Shown here one piece after another: positions 1 through 11,459 of a stretch of 64,000 nt of DNA. Position numbers and translations under genes: made by a program. This DNA comes from Lichtheimia corymbifera B2541 (lineage: Eukaryota > Mucoromycota > Mucoromycetes > Mucorales > Lichtheimiaceae), in NCBI GenBank assembly GCA_000697475.1, contig JNEU01001102.1:149812-213811 (forward strand), written 5' to 3'. Numbering within the stretch: the stretch's first letter is position 1; each line of letters starts with the position of its first letter. Below the pieces are notes generated by a model. The model was not told where the DNA came from. It made no database searches and saw only the letters and a list, made by a program, of their open reading frames with translations.

Positions 1-2045
1 ACCAGTTTATCGGCAACCCCGTTGACATTGAAATGTTCCGATCGAGCAAGTGGAAGCTGGAACTCCAATCACATGAAAAGGATGACTATGTGGATACATT
101 GACACCCCCCGTGAAGAATGCTGGAGACAATGCTGATCCTGTTCACGTGCTCAAACGCTTTGAATTCGTCCATGCTCGCATGTCCATGTCAGTCGCTATC
201 TTGGATACGCACACAAACAAGGTTCACATTTTCGTCAAGGGTGCTTATGAAAAAATCAAGGATCTCTCCAACCCAGAATCTGTACCAGAAGATTATGATG
301 AGACTGCATCAGCACTTGCTCGGGAAGGATGTTACGTAAGTGATTGGCCTAAATAGGATAAAGAGCGAGAGAGATAGAGTTGGGATTGACTTTTTTGATT
401 GTTAATAGGTGCTTGCATGTGCTCATCGTGAGCTTGATCTGGAGGCTATTGGTGGCATGTCAAATTTCCGGGAATGGAATCGTGATCAAATGGAGCAGGA
501 TATCAACTTTATTGGATTGATTGTCTTCAAGAACCAGCTCAAGGATGACACGACTGAGAACATTGCCGAATTGAAACGTGGCGCTACACGTACGACCATG
601 ATTACAGGCGATACAGCTCTGACAGGTGTATATATTGCACGTCAATGTGGCATGGTTGAAACCGGCGCCAAGGTGCTACTGGGTGATTACAAGCCAAAAG
701 AAGAGCGGGTCGTGTGGTCGGATGTCGATAATGAAGCAGCATTCCCAGATGTCAATGTCGATGACTATTTGAACGAACAAGAACGGGTCCCTGTGGAATT
801 AGCTGTTACTGGCAAAGCTTTCAATTGGCTTGTGGATCATGATCTCATCCGAAAGTACTTGTTGGATATTCGTGTGTTTGCTCGTATGACTCCAAATGGC
901 AAGGTGCAATGTATCCAACTTCATATGGAGCGAGGTATCACAGCCATGACCGGTGATGGTGGTAATGATTGTGGTGCTTTACGTGCTGCACACGTGGGTA
1001 TTGCCATGTCCGATGCCGAGGCATCTATCGTATCACCATTCAGCACCAGTATCCGAAGCGTCAAATCATGTGTGGAGCTTATTCGACAAGGCCGTGGTGC
1101 ATTAGCCACATCACTTACAGGATACAAATATCTCATCAGTAAGTAGCATTATTATCCTTTATTGATTGTGTGTTACTCATCAACCCCCTTCTAGTGTACG
1201 GTCAAGTCATGATGATGCTCAAGATTTATACGTTTTACTTTTCCACCACAATGTCTCAAAACGTGTGGATTGCTGTCGATGTATTCATTACCGTGTTCCT
1301 GACGTGGGCCGTGTCACAATCAAAGGCTGCCAAACGTCTTGCTCCTGAAAGACCAACGGCTCGTTTATTGGGTCCTCAGACATTGGCATCCTGCTGGGGT
1401 CTTGTGGCGATCAATTGGCTGTTCTTGATTGGTGCCTTTGTCATGCTATACAAAGAAAGTAAGTTAGACTATCATTCATTGTCTTTGATCGGCAGGATAT
1501 GATTGACTAATATTCTACCTATCTTACGAATCATAGGTTGGTTCCGTTGCAATGAATTTGATGCATCAGCAGTGGATCTTTCAAAGTGGTGGTTGCTAGC
1601 CGACAATTACGAAGCTGAAGTACTTGCTCTTGTGTGCTTGTTCCAATTCATCAACAATGCTGCCGTATTCAACTTTGGCTACAAATTCCGTCAAAGCTGG
1701 TGGAGAAACTATGCACTCGTCATTCTTTGGCTCGGTTACCTGGTGATCGTATCCTATTGGACCCTGGCAGATCCTAACGACTTTGCATGCATGTTCCGGT
1801 TTAATTGTGGTACAAAGAGTGTGCTTGCTCAATTTGGTTACACTCCTCCATCACGTAATATCGAACCTTACAATACACCTCTTGGCCATAACGTCATGCC
1901 CTGGACATTCCGCTGGCGACTATGGGGTATATGCATTGGCAACGTCGTGGCAGGTCTCGCTTGGGAAAGACTGGTGGTGCTTGGTCCTGTTCATGCTTAC
2001 CTTGCACGCAGGTTCCCTGTCGATCGTCTCAAAGTCAAATACTAG
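1..2045 (+). CDS. YPK9: P5B-type P-type ATPase, 3' part (Ypk9/ATP13A2-like)
   Basis: The gene is cut by the window start. Exons <1-335, 409-1138, 1195-1458 and 1537-2045 join in frame and encode the last ~611 residues. Visible are the end of the nucleotide-binding domain (KGAYEKIKD), the P-domain TGDT motif near 604-615, the hinge motif TGDGGNDCGALRAA at about 949-990, the P5B-style stretch SDAEASIVSPF, and six or so C-terminal membrane segments. The phosphorylated DKTG aspartate must lie upstream of the window. P5B pumps sit in vacuolar or lysosomal membranes and export polyamines or handle heavy-metal stress; that role comes from the family. P5A (Spf1) is less likely because GNDCGAL and AEASIVSPF follow the P5B pattern. 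Intron donors at 336, 1139 and 1459 are all GTAAGT. Confidence 0.85.
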
Positions 2046-2814
2046 TTTCTTTTCTGTTATCCATTTTTCCCCATATAATCAGTCCCGTATATATTACCAT
2101 TAAAGTTGTATATGTAGATTTTGCTGTTCTACAAAGCATTATCATAGTAGCCACGTTAATGATATTGGTATCACAAAGGGGGCTTTTCAGAAAGAGTAAA
2201 AAAGTGAGCAGGCGTGTTGTACCACCAAAAGTGTTGTCAAAGATGATAATTCTACTCACCGGATATCGTTCACAAATGTACACAATCATTAATCATGCAC
2301 GATAATGAGCATGGATGATCTTCATTCTCCGCTGCATAACCATGAGACACGTTCCTTTCTTCTCCCCCCCCCAGTTTATGATGCAACATGCATCTTAAAT
2401 CTTGACGTTCTTTGTGTTCCTGGATATACTAATGCAATGTCATCAACCACCATTAGCATTACTCTCTCCTTGCTATGTGTACTTGTCAATGAGCATGCAG
2501 CAAGGAAAGCAGCAACTATAACATCATCCCACCATTCATTATTATCATCATCATCAACGAGTATAATGGGACAATCTATTCGTTTAATTAACAAACGTCA
2601 CGTCGTTTTGAGCAACATTCACTTAATTGAAAGCTCATTGCGGGGCGAAAATTGACCACAATGAATGAAGCTTTGCGGAGTCATACATATGCTTTGATTA
2701 TCCCATTACTACTGTAACCAGGGCAGAATGTAGAATTTATCAATGATGGATATAAAAGGCTTCCAATTTCACACTACCTCCAATTCCCCCAACAAGAACA
2801 ATTCCACATACAAG
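2046..2814. other. Intergenic region between ATPase and chitinase
   Basis: No coding exon is recognised in this 769-bp stretch. It holds the ATPase 3' untranslated region, some low-complexity ATC repeats near 2530-2570, and the chitinase core promoter at its right end. Confidence 0.6.
2751..2757 (+). promoter_or_regulatory. TATA box of the chitinase gene
   Basis: TATAAAA sits 64 nt before the ATG at 2815. An in-frame ATG at 2743 lies upstream of this box and so is unlikely to be transcribed; this decides the start codon. Confidence 0.5.
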
Positions 2815-4595
2815 ATGCGTCTTTTCCTCAGTCACTTGTTATGCCTGGCATTTGCTACCATCATCACCACAAGTGCTGCTGCTTCCAATTCCTCATCATC
2901 ATCAAAGGCATCAGGCAAAACGCTCACTGGCTACTTCCCCAATTGTAAGTCTTATATCTATATCACATGATGCCATCATTAACGTGATCTTTTTTCCAGG
3001 GTTATATGCCCGTTGGCCTGTGAGCAACATTGACTTCTCGAAATACACGCACATCAACTATGCATTCGCCATCATGATCAAGGGAAGCACACCCGAATGG
3101 ACCGATCCTCAACAAGTAGAAACACAGCTCCCGGAATTAGTCAAGGCTGCCCATGCTAAAGATGCCAAGGTTCTCATCTCTGTTGGTGGTTGGAGCGGAT
3201 GCCTCACCTTTAGGTAATAAAAAGAATACAATCCATGATGATGATGATGATGGCTTACAACTTTAATACTAGTTCCATGGTTGGCGATTCATCCAAGCGT
3301 TCCGAATTTATCAAGTGGAGCACTGACCAAATCGACAAGTAAGTTTGGGATCTTGTTACGAAAGGTGTGGAAAGCATGCTGATCGAATGGATCGTCATTT
3401 ATTATCATTATTGCAGATATGACATTGATGGCATTGATATCGGTAAGGGTTACACACGCATGCCGATCTTTTCTATTATATACTAAACTAACCATGACGC
3501 ATGTCCTATGTAGATTGGGAATATCCTGGTCGTCAAGGTGCTGGTTGTAATGAGGTTGACAAGGCAAATGATGCAAAGAATCTTTTGACACTGCTTCAAG
3601 AACTGCGATCGGCCATGGATAAAAAGTACAAGAACAAGGAACTTACAGCAGCAGTCCATGTGCGTACATTTGACACGTCTTCTGGTAACATGAAGGATGT
3701 ATCTGCTTTTGGCAAGGTGTTGGACCGCGTCAATATCATGGCCTATGATATCAATGGTGCCTTCAATTCCACTTCGGGTACGTGTAGAATTCTATAGGAT
3801 GCTTTTATACCTCAATGCTGACGCCAAGTGTATTGCAGGTCCCAATGCTCCTTTCAACTTTGAACCTGGTTTGGGTTATGATGATAGCTACGTGTCCTCA
3901 ATTGAAACTTGGATCAAGGCTGGTGTTCCTGCAAGCAAGATTTCCCCCGGTTTGGCATTCTATGGTCGTTCTACAAGTGAGTAGCGCTGTTATCATTTGC
4001 GAAAATCTACAACAATAATGCTAACCTTGCCATGTATGTAGCCTCCACCGTTGACATGAGCAAGACAAACCAATACCAACCCCAGGTCAAGGGTAAGCCT
4101 CCAAAAGGCGATTCACTTGATGCTTATTGGCAAGATCCCAATTGTCCCAAGGGTAAGTTGTATTGAGACGTGGATATAAAAAAAGTGGCTCACTCGTATA
4201 CCTTTGATAGATCCTGGTGGTATGTCTGGTATTTGGCGATATGGTAATTTGCGATCGGAAGGCGTATTGACAGCTCCGGATAAGGCTGCTTCCCCATGGA
4301 TCCGACAATGGGACAAGGTTACTCAAACACCATGGCTCTTCAATCCCAAAGACAAGACCTTCATCTCATACGATGATCCCAAATCCATTTCCATCAAGGT
4401 TGACTATGCGCTTTGCAAGGATCTGGGCGGTGTCATGGTCTTTTCTGTGGATGAGGATTCATCCAACAACGAACTGCTCAATGAGGCCTACAAGATCCGT
4501 ACAGGTACAGTCAAACGCATTGCAGATGAATCAAGTTGATTAACATTTTCTTTGTAGGATCCAACTCATCATCCAAAAGCTGCAACTCAAACTAG
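2815..4595 (+). CDS. Secreted GH18 chitinase
   Basis: Nine exons (2815-2944, 3000-3213, 3273-3338, 3417-3442, 3514-3777, 3839-3976, 4042-4152, 4211-4504, 4558-4595) give 426 aa. Residues 1-20 form a signal peptide, followed by a Ser-rich linker and a GH18 barrel starting at KTLTGYFPNW. The catalytic motif DGIDIDWEYP is intact, with the proton-donor Glu at about residue 148; the codon of the Asp two positions before it is split by the fourth intron. SVGGWSG and MAYD, both typical of GH18, are present. The enzyme hydrolyses chitin outside the cell, in wall remodelling or nutrition. Without the last splice the ORF would run on to 4539. The spliced end is favoured because the reading GSNSSSKS ends at a stop that is preserved in a duplicated copy near 6425. 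Its 3' flank and exon 8 recur elsewhere in the window. Confidence 0.9.
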
Positions 4596-4658
4596 ACAAC
4601 AATGGACCCAGGTGGTGTTGAACGATGTACTGTATTGTAAACAATAGCGCTGTGACAC

Positions 4659-4664
4659 AATAAA
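4659..4664 (+). terminator. Polyadenylation signal of the chitinase gene
   Basis: AATAAA lies 64 nt after the chitinase stop codon. The same block recurs after the duplicated chitinase 3' end near 6494. Confidence 0.45.
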
Positions 4665-4734
4665 TCAATCTTTTCTTTTATACATGAATCAACCCCTGCA
4701 CACGAGATCAATTTCTTTCTCTTTCATCTTTTAT

Positions 4735-5210
4735 GTCACCTACAAAAAATCACCTTTTTTCAAGTGACAGGTGGATTTATCAGCTATGATTTTCCATCAC
4801 TTCGACTCGAAGATGCTTGGCCACTTTATCAGTTTGATTAATCATGACAATCATTCTCACGCCCACTCACGTATAAACAAGGCTGTGGTCACCTATACTA
4901 TCATACGTCCTTTCTTTCTACTTGTATTCATATCATCATCATCAATGGCCTCTGGTAAGTCTCAAGGATAGTCTTTATTATGTGATCCCCAGAATGAGGA
5001 TATGCTCATGCATTCATCCATGTAGCTCACTTCACTGGTTTACCACTGGATGTGCTCATTGCTGCCTAATGATATTTGGCTGCGGCCCATGATGGACCCT
5101 TTGTGGTAGGTATAACTATCATTATATGTTAAAAGGATGTCTAGTCTGATAGGAATTTGGCACTCCTTTGTAGGTGACAAAAGTACATGTCTACAGCTGA
5201 ATATACATCA
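4735..5210 (+). repeat. Copy 1 of a dispersed promoter/first-exon repeat
   Basis: It begins GTCACCTACAAAA and contains TATAAACAAGGC, then ATGGCCTCTGGTAAGT and an acceptor TGTAG before AHFTGLPLDVLIAA. It aligns by eye over about 450 bp with 21390-21870 and in part with 60705-60925. The reading frame stops right after the second exon, so this copy looks non-functional. The encoded start (LPLDVLI) faintly recalls an F-box start. Confidence 0.55.
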
Positions 5211-5532
5211 TCGTTGAGCCGATCTGTGCTTCACAAGTGGATATATGATCTATTTTTATGGGGGGAGTATTTAACCTGCCCTTCTGCTAAACAAGCAATG
5301 GTATCTTAAGAGAACAGTGACGATATCAAGTGTTTCGCTGTGTCTAATAGGGAGCAGCCGGTCGTGACCACTGTCGTGGTCGGTTGGTGTTGTCAAGATA
5401 AATGGGGGCGTTACACGTCAAGTGAGGCTAGGTAAGGTTCTTTAATGAGAAGAAGAATAAGGTATCTAATATCTATGGATAGCACCCAAATAGCCGAGCA
5501 CGATTAGGGATATATGTACATGTCCTGCGTTT

Positions 5533-6066
5533 GTGTGGCCTATGATCCCGAGGACCAGCACTGTCGTAGATCATGAACTCAAAGGTGCCAGCATCGATAC
5601 GAAGTCATTGGTAGTGATTGTAAGAGACAAAGAGCATCTGGATAGTGCAACTAGTATGCGAGGAAAACAACAAGACCCTGGCACACGACAGGTGCCACTT
5701 GCATCGACTGGTTTCTATCCTAGACATACTGGTTCGAGACACATGCTTTATGTAAGTCCATTTGGAAAAAAGGGAACACCACTAATGTTAGTATCTGCAA
5801 TAGGGGTGAAAAATGCAGCGCATCCACAAAAATAATCCGTTCAGACAATGAGAGTGCGTATGGAACCAAAGAGTCCGCTGAACGAGTAATTGGAAGAAAG
5901 GTGGATGTTCTGGTTGAGCACGATCAGTTTGAGTTGAGTGCCTCGGAATGGAAGACATTTGGGAGTGTCCGCGGTTTGCTTTATAAGCAGCACAACAAAA
6001 ACATTCGTATCAATGCATGTATACTGCTGAGGAATTTACGGCTACCCTATCCTGGAAAGTGGTAGG
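5533..6066 (+). pseudogene. Decayed copy of a multicopy hypothetical gene
   Basis: An open stretch at 5533-5835 is followed, in another frame, by 5848-6066 encoding RKVDVLVEHDQFELSASEWK and then QHNKNIRINACILL. A block of the form GRKVD...ELGxxE...NKNLRINAxIL is familiar to me from a multicopy protein family of Mucoromycota of unknown function; this is recognition by eye only. Frame changes and missing N- and C-terminal parts indicate decay. A related fragment lies on the minus strand at 33.4-34.9 kb. Confidence 0.35.
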
Positions 6067-6401
6067 TGAGTAGCAACTGTGGTATTATTAGCATATGCTC
6101 TGATTTAACATTTACGTAGGAGTCGAGGGTAAACTTTTGTCAGTATGCAAACCAGCACGCCATTTCGTTCCAAGGAATCACAACTCATGCGCCATTTACT
6201 TGACAACCACACCAGGGACATATCAGTATCCAGACGCAAAGAATTGATCACCGCGTTACAGACATTGGGTGTACCGGATCATTCGGGGTCTTACGAGACA
6301 GAACGTCTACCCTATCGCATAGGGAGGAGGGATCTCCTTTGTATCAGCCAGCTTTTTCCATGCTTATATCTTTTCTCCCACTTTCTCACTGTCTGCCCCT
6401 T

Positions 6402-6580
6402 ACTCCAAAAGCTGCAACTCAAACTAGACAACAATGAGCGTGGTTGGTGGATGAATGATGTATTGTATTGTAAACAATAGCGCTGTGACACAATAAACCA
6501 ATATTTCTCTTTTTCTTTTATACATGAACCAACCAACCGCCCAGCACACGAGATAAATTTCTTTCTCTTTCATCTCTTTT
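6402..6580 (+). repeat. Duplicated chitinase 3' end and flank
   Basis: It matches 4571-4735: the last chitinase codons (AAGCTGCAACTCAAACTAG), the TGTAAACAATAGCGCTGTG segment, the polyadenylation signal and the CACACGAGAT flank. It ends immediately before the F-box start codon, so the F-box 5' leader and probably its promoter derive from chitinase 3' flank. Confidence 0.75.
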
Positions 6581-6581
6581 A

Positions 6582-8333
6582 ATGAAACTACCACTCGAGA
6601 TCATCTACAGAGTACTGCTTTACATTGATTCCACCGATGACAAGCGCACGTGTCTCTTAGTATGCAGGTTGTGGTACAGCATTGGCAAGCGGCTCTTGTA
6701 TAAGCATGTCAACCTTCGGTCTCCAAGGCAACTTGTATACTTTGTATCAGCACTTGATTCAGCACCTTTTGTGGGAGAATACGTACGTGAATTGGCAATC
6801 GCAAACAACATTCGGCCATCAGCAAACGATTTCGACGTTATCACACGCACGTGTCGTCATTTGGAAGCGATCGACTTTGGACAATGGCAATGGGAAGCAC
6901 TTGATGAGAAGCTATTTCGTCGATGGTCGCATATCACAAAAGTACCAGCTATCAGCAGCCGCCGTGTTTTTGGATGGATTGGGGATCATTCCATGCTTCA
7001 GCACTTGCATCTCATGGATCAATGTCTCATCAATGCAGCAGATCTTGTGGCACGTGTCCGGCACTTGAAACATTTGACACTTCAGTCATCATCATTACAT
7101 ACATGCATCCATTTAATGCCTATCATCATCAACGCTTCAGCAGAGGGAAGGGCTGCTACTCTCCAATCATTGGCATTGAAAGGAAAATCTATCTATATCA
7201 TGGACGATGCTGTGCACTTTCCACCTTCTTTGATCGATTTATCCTTGGACAACGTTAACTTTGAGGGAGTTCTTTGTTTGACACCACAACTGGAGCGTCT
7301 TCATGCATACGATACTACCATCAGAAGGGAGGTTCGATATGAAGCATCAGGATTGACATCAAGTCTGATATCCTTGGCCATTGATCCCACAAGCACTTTA
7401 TCCCTGAGACCATTCCTTGATCATGTGGATACACGACATTTACAGAAGCTCAGTATATCAACAGCACAGGATATCATAGCCGGTCCCCCAAGTCAGAACA
7501 CAATAAGAGCATCCGCATACAATGTTATCATGCAATCTTGTTTTACTCGTGGCGATGCAACACCCATCATCCAGTGGGCTGGCAAGAATCTCACATACCT
7601 CGAGCTGAATGGCTTCACGGTGCTCGATATCAAACGATTGGTCTATGACAAAGAATCTTTACCTCACCTTCAGTATCTCGTTATCTCGTCAAGGACATGT
7701 AAGAATGATGATACAACACAGCTACAGCCACTATCATCCCATTCACAAGATGTGCCACTTAGGCTACTGAGGACTTTGGAAGTAAAGGATTCCTTCATTG
7801 AGGATCTTGCCAGCATGGCCCGATGGACAAGGCAGCTGATAGTTCACAATTGTACCTGTCATATTCCACCAGGCATCGGTTTGACGATATCACATCATCG
7901 CCTTCACACGCTTCAAATTTCAGATATCCGCTTCACCTATGCATTGTACCACGTTCAACATATCATGGATTGTAATTGCAGGGTGATTGGTATTATCGAT
8001 GACAAGGGCGAGCATGATGAGCTAGCACAAGACGACGATTACCACTACCTTCGCAACATCTCCGAGTTTTATCACACATGTTCCAACCCTTATACCCCCA
8101 TTCAACGCTTGAAATCTGATCAAGCGGAATCAGTACTACGTTTTCATCACACATGCAAGGATCAGTGGCGATACAACCCGTTTATTCTGGTACAACAACT
8201 ACAAGACCAAGCATTCCAAGGCATTTGCAGACATGAGAATCATTTTGGATTTATTATGATCAAGCCACATCGTATCCAAGAACTTCGTTTCAATAACACG
8301 CTGATTAAATATACCCCAACAAGTAGTGTATAG
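6582..8333 (+). CDS. F-box protein with LRR-like C-terminal part
   Basis: This is an uninterrupted 583-codon gene. Residues 1-45 form an F-box (LPLEIIYRVLLYID...CLLVCRLWYSIGKRLLYKHV), which would bind Skp1 in an SCF ubiquitin ligase. The rest has repeated short Leu-rich stretches such as LKHLTLQSSSL and LRTLEVKDSF, typical of fungal F-box/LRR-like proteins whose target is unknown. The absence of introns contrasts with its neighbours. The 5' flank is duplicated chitinase sequence, and its last ~200 coding bases recur in the chimera at 10.1-10.4 kb. I infer that it belongs to a rapidly duplicating family. Confidence 0.75.
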   Translation: MKLPLEIIYRVLLYIDSTDDKRTCLLVCRLWYSIGKRLLYKHVNLRSPRQLVYFVSALDSAPFVGEYVRELAIANNIRPSANDFDVITRTCRHLEAIDFGQWQWEALDEKLFRRWSHITKVPAISSRRVFGWIGDHSMLQHLHLMDQCLINAADLVARVRHLKHLTLQSSSLHTCIHLMPIIINASAEGRAATLQSLALKGKSIYIMDDAVHFPPSLIDLSLDNVNFEGVLCLTPQLERLHAYDTTIRREVRYEASGLTSSLISLAIDPTSTLSLRPFLDHVDTRHLQKLSISTAQDIIAGPPSQNTIRASAYNVIMQSCFTRGDATPIIQWAGKNLTYLELNGFTVLDIKRLVYDKESLPHLQYLVISSRTCKNDDTTQLQPLSSHSQDVPLRLLRTLEVKDSFIEDLASMARWTRQLIVHNCTCHIPPGIGLTISHHRLHTLQISDIRFTYALYHVQHIMDCNCRVIGIIDDKGEHDELAQDDDYHYLRNISEFYHTCSNPYTPIQRLKSDQAESVLRFHHTCKDQWRYNPFILVQQLQDQAFQGICRHENHFGFIMIKPHRIQELRFNNTLIKYTPTSSV

Positions 8334-8814
8334 GGATTAGAGATATACTTTATCAACATAGTCATCATATACATGAAGCATGGTTGGCATGGTTACACAG
8401 GTGGATGGTAGCTATGGAGTTTTATATACACACGCGTAATCACCCTAAATAAATCTGTCTTTCTTTCTCTTATTGAGTCTCACGGACACTTTACTGCTAC
8501 CAATTCTCTCTCTGCCCTTACCACACACACAAATACATCTTCTGTCTCTCTTATATCACAACGCTAAAGAGCTCCGGAAATACGGGTAAAAGGAATCAAG
8601 GAGACCACACTGTTTCATCTATAGTGTTTTCTTTTGCAGGTAAATGAGTGTGGTTTATCCTGTATAACATTTTTCATTTGTAGGCAAGCACGATTGAACA
8701 AGTTGACACAGTTTATTTCTCTGGTAAGTTGTTGATTTTGCTATTTGTTACATAAGCTCATTCACAATTCTATTCGACAACAGGCTGTTATTCAAGGATG
8801 GTGGCATCGTCAAA
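8334..8814. other. Spacer with possible exon remnants
   Basis: It contains the F-box 3' flank, pyrimidine-rich tracts, and short segments bounded by acceptor- and donor-like sites (8685-8724, 8785 onward). The segment at 8785 reads AVIQGWWHRQTRLDRKMTRR, which resembles an IQ motif, and runs straight into the tandem repeat. No complete gene is supported. Confidence 0.4.
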
Positions 8815-9582
8815 CACGGCTTGATCGCAAGATGACAAGGCGCTCTGCATCTCAGGGACTTTGAAAGGATGTAGTACCGCTGCCGTGAGCAGATCAAGAT
8901 GGTCTCGATAGCTATCCCTGCTATGACACATTCCCTTGCTTTGTGGTGACGCTTCGTCGTTGTTGCTCTGTGAACGGTGGACCATCGGTTTGCGAGATGC
9001 GGGAGAAGGACACGGCTTGATCGCAAGATGACAAGGCGCTCTGCATCTTAGGGACTTTGAAAGGATGTAGTACCGCTGCCGTGAGCAAATCAAGATGGTC
9101 TCGATAGCTATCCCTGCTATGACACATTCCCTTGCTTTGTGGTGACGCTTCGTCGTTGTTGCTCTGTGAACGGTGGACCATCGGTTTGCGAGATGCGGGA
9201 GAAGGACACGGCTTGATCGCAAGATGACAAGGCGCTCTGCATCTTAGGGACTTTGAAAGGATGTAGTACCGCTGCCGTGAGCAAATCAAGATGGTCTCGA
9301 TAGCTATCCCTGCTATGACACATTCCCTTGCTTTGTGGTGACGCTTCGTCGTTGTTGCTCTGTGAACGGTGGACCATCGGTTTGCGAGATGCGGGAGAAG
9401 GACACGGCTTGATCGCAAGATGACAAGGCGCTCTGCATCTTAGGGACTTTGAAAGGATGTAGTACCGCTGCCGTGAGCAAATCAAGATGGTCTCGATAGC
9501 TATCCCTGCTATGACACATTCCCTTGCTTTGTGGTGACGCTTCGTCGTTGTTGCTCTGCAAACGGTGGACCATCGGTTTGCA
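8815..9582. repeat. 196-bp tandem repeat, about 3.9 copies
   Basis: Units start at 8815, 9011, 9207 and 9403 with CACGGCTTGATCGCAAGATG. They are almost identical, and the first differs at a few bases. The last unit is cut at about 9582. The unit length is 3n+1, so each copy changes frame. The long overlapping open frames on the minus strand are a by-product of the repetition, not separate genes. Confidence 0.95.
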
Positions 9583-10010
9583 ATTGCCTTCTTCCTTATT
9601 CTTTGTGGTCAAGCATCAGATATCAAGGTAGGTTTAAAACACCATGTATCAAAAGCGATGTATTAACATCACTATCTTAGACTACGCGATCAGAAATACA
9701 CTATACATGCACTCATTTCTCTCTTCTTATCCTAGCCTTCTATCTCACATTTTACACACTATTATATTATTCATATACATATGACTCATTGCAATCCATC
9801 TAAATTGTTTTACATTCACGAAACAATGACTTTTGCAACACGTTAGCCTCTTCAGTTCTCTATTAATTGTTGTGCTCATAAATGTATGTCCACTACAAGA
9901 GATTTACTACTATCAACATACCTCCTATTGACTACTGGAAATCGCCTGGATCATAATAGTCGTTTCCTAGGGAAAACAAATGGACGCTCATTCAGAAAAT
10001 ATACATTGTT
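9583..10010. other. AT-rich spacer
   Basis: I see no coding or structured feature, only short pyrimidine and TA-rich tracts between the tandem repeat and the chimeric pseudogene. Confidence 0.5.
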
Positions 10011-10400
10011 GGCTTTATTGACAGCTCCGGATAAGGCTGCTTCCCCATGGATCCGACAATGGGACAAGGTTACTCAAACACCACGGCTCTTCAATCCCAA
10101 AGACAAGATCTTCATCTCATATACGTTTTCATCACACATGCAAGGATCAGTGGAGATACAATCCGTTTATTCTGGTACAACAACTACAAGACCGAGCATT
10201 CCAAGGCATTTGCAGACATGAGAATCATTTTGGATTTATTGCTATCAAGCCGCATCATATCCAAGAACTTCGTTTCAATGACACGCTGATTAAATATCCC
10301 CCAACAAGTAGTGTATAGAAATTAGAGATATACTTTATTAGCATAGTCATCATATACAAGACTTATACATAAAGCATGGTTGGCATGGTTACACACATGG
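10011..10400 (+). pseudogene. Chimeric chitinase exon / F-box 3' pseudogene
   Basis: 10011-10121 matches chitinase exon 8 (4261-4370) with few mismatches. From 10122 the sequence matches the F-box gene 3' end and flank (8137-8405). The join lies at CTCATA/TACG with 2 bp of shared TA. The F-box part is out of frame with the chitinase part, so no fusion protein is made. Order and strand equal those of the parent genes, which fits a duplicated chitinase/F-box segment that lost about 3.8 kb. Confidence 0.85.
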
Positions 10401-11440
10401 AAATGGTCGCATGATTGGGCTGTTTTACTCTGCTGTCCAAATAAAACGTCCCTGGATTTTTTTTAGCTCAACATTACTGCAAGAGCACGAGAAAATGAAA
10501 CGCCAAAAGTCCACCTCACAACTTCAGGATCCCCAGCACCCGAATGGACGCTTCAGTTACAGGAACCTCGATATTGAATGACTACACGACATTGCAGCAC
10601 AACAGGGAGATGGGCCTGGCTGCTGAATGTGGAAGTTTATTCCTTTGAATGTTGACTCAAGACCCGCTTTCCCCATCGCCCCATCCGATCGCTGACGATA
10701 CAGCCTCCATCTCCAACCAAGTTAGCACCAGCTATGAACAGCCACCCCACACTGTTAAAGCTCGTGATGGTCCATTATCCCACGTGGGGGAATATCTTTT
10801 CGTTTCAGTCAGCATTTCATAACGTTCGCGTTCTTTATTCCCGTGCGTTCGCCACATGCAGCATTTGCTTGCAAGCAATACGACCATGTCAACATGCTGC
10901 AGAAAATAAATGGTATATGATGGGATTACTGGTAAGGAGGTTGATAGAGAAAAGGGTGGATCAGGGCAGAGTATGGACATTACCAACTGCCTTGTTTGGT
11001 ATGCCAATTGCCGATCCACTCATGGATCACCATCCCATCTAGGCATCACTGGTGAAGGTCCCGATCTATCAGCACAACCGATACATGCATCATCCCGGCT
11101 TTTGTCACTCTTTGATTTTTGACACCATCAAAGCCCTTGGTAAGTATCATGTTTTATATTGTAATCGATCGATCCATGTATTAATATCAATGATGATCTT
11201 TAGCATTTCATTGTTATCCTACTTTCATTGTCATGGTGTTATTGGCTCCGTTGTTATTAAGGTAAATCCTAATTATCAAGCTTGATGAAGTATACTTATA
11301 TTCTTTTTGACGTAGCAACTTCCCGATATGCAGCTGCAACGTTGGATCAGGTGGCAAAGTCTATTACAGCGCACGTGGTGATGATACAACAGCATTCCCA
11401 GAGACGAGCCTTGCGAAGAAGAACCCATCATGCATCCTCC
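10401..11440. other. Unidentified decayed coding DNA
   Basis: Short frames with protein-like composition (for example DITNCLVWYANCR near 10975) are broken by frame changes and stops. I do not recognise the source protein. No intact gene is supported. Confidence 0.35.
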
Positions 11441-11459
11441 ACCGATGGGATTGAACCTT

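Noticed and set aside
8748..9612. Long overlapping minus-strand open frames
   Set aside because: They read through the 196-bp tandem repeat in successive frames and repeat the same peptide. There is no start context, no family and no flanking coding signal.
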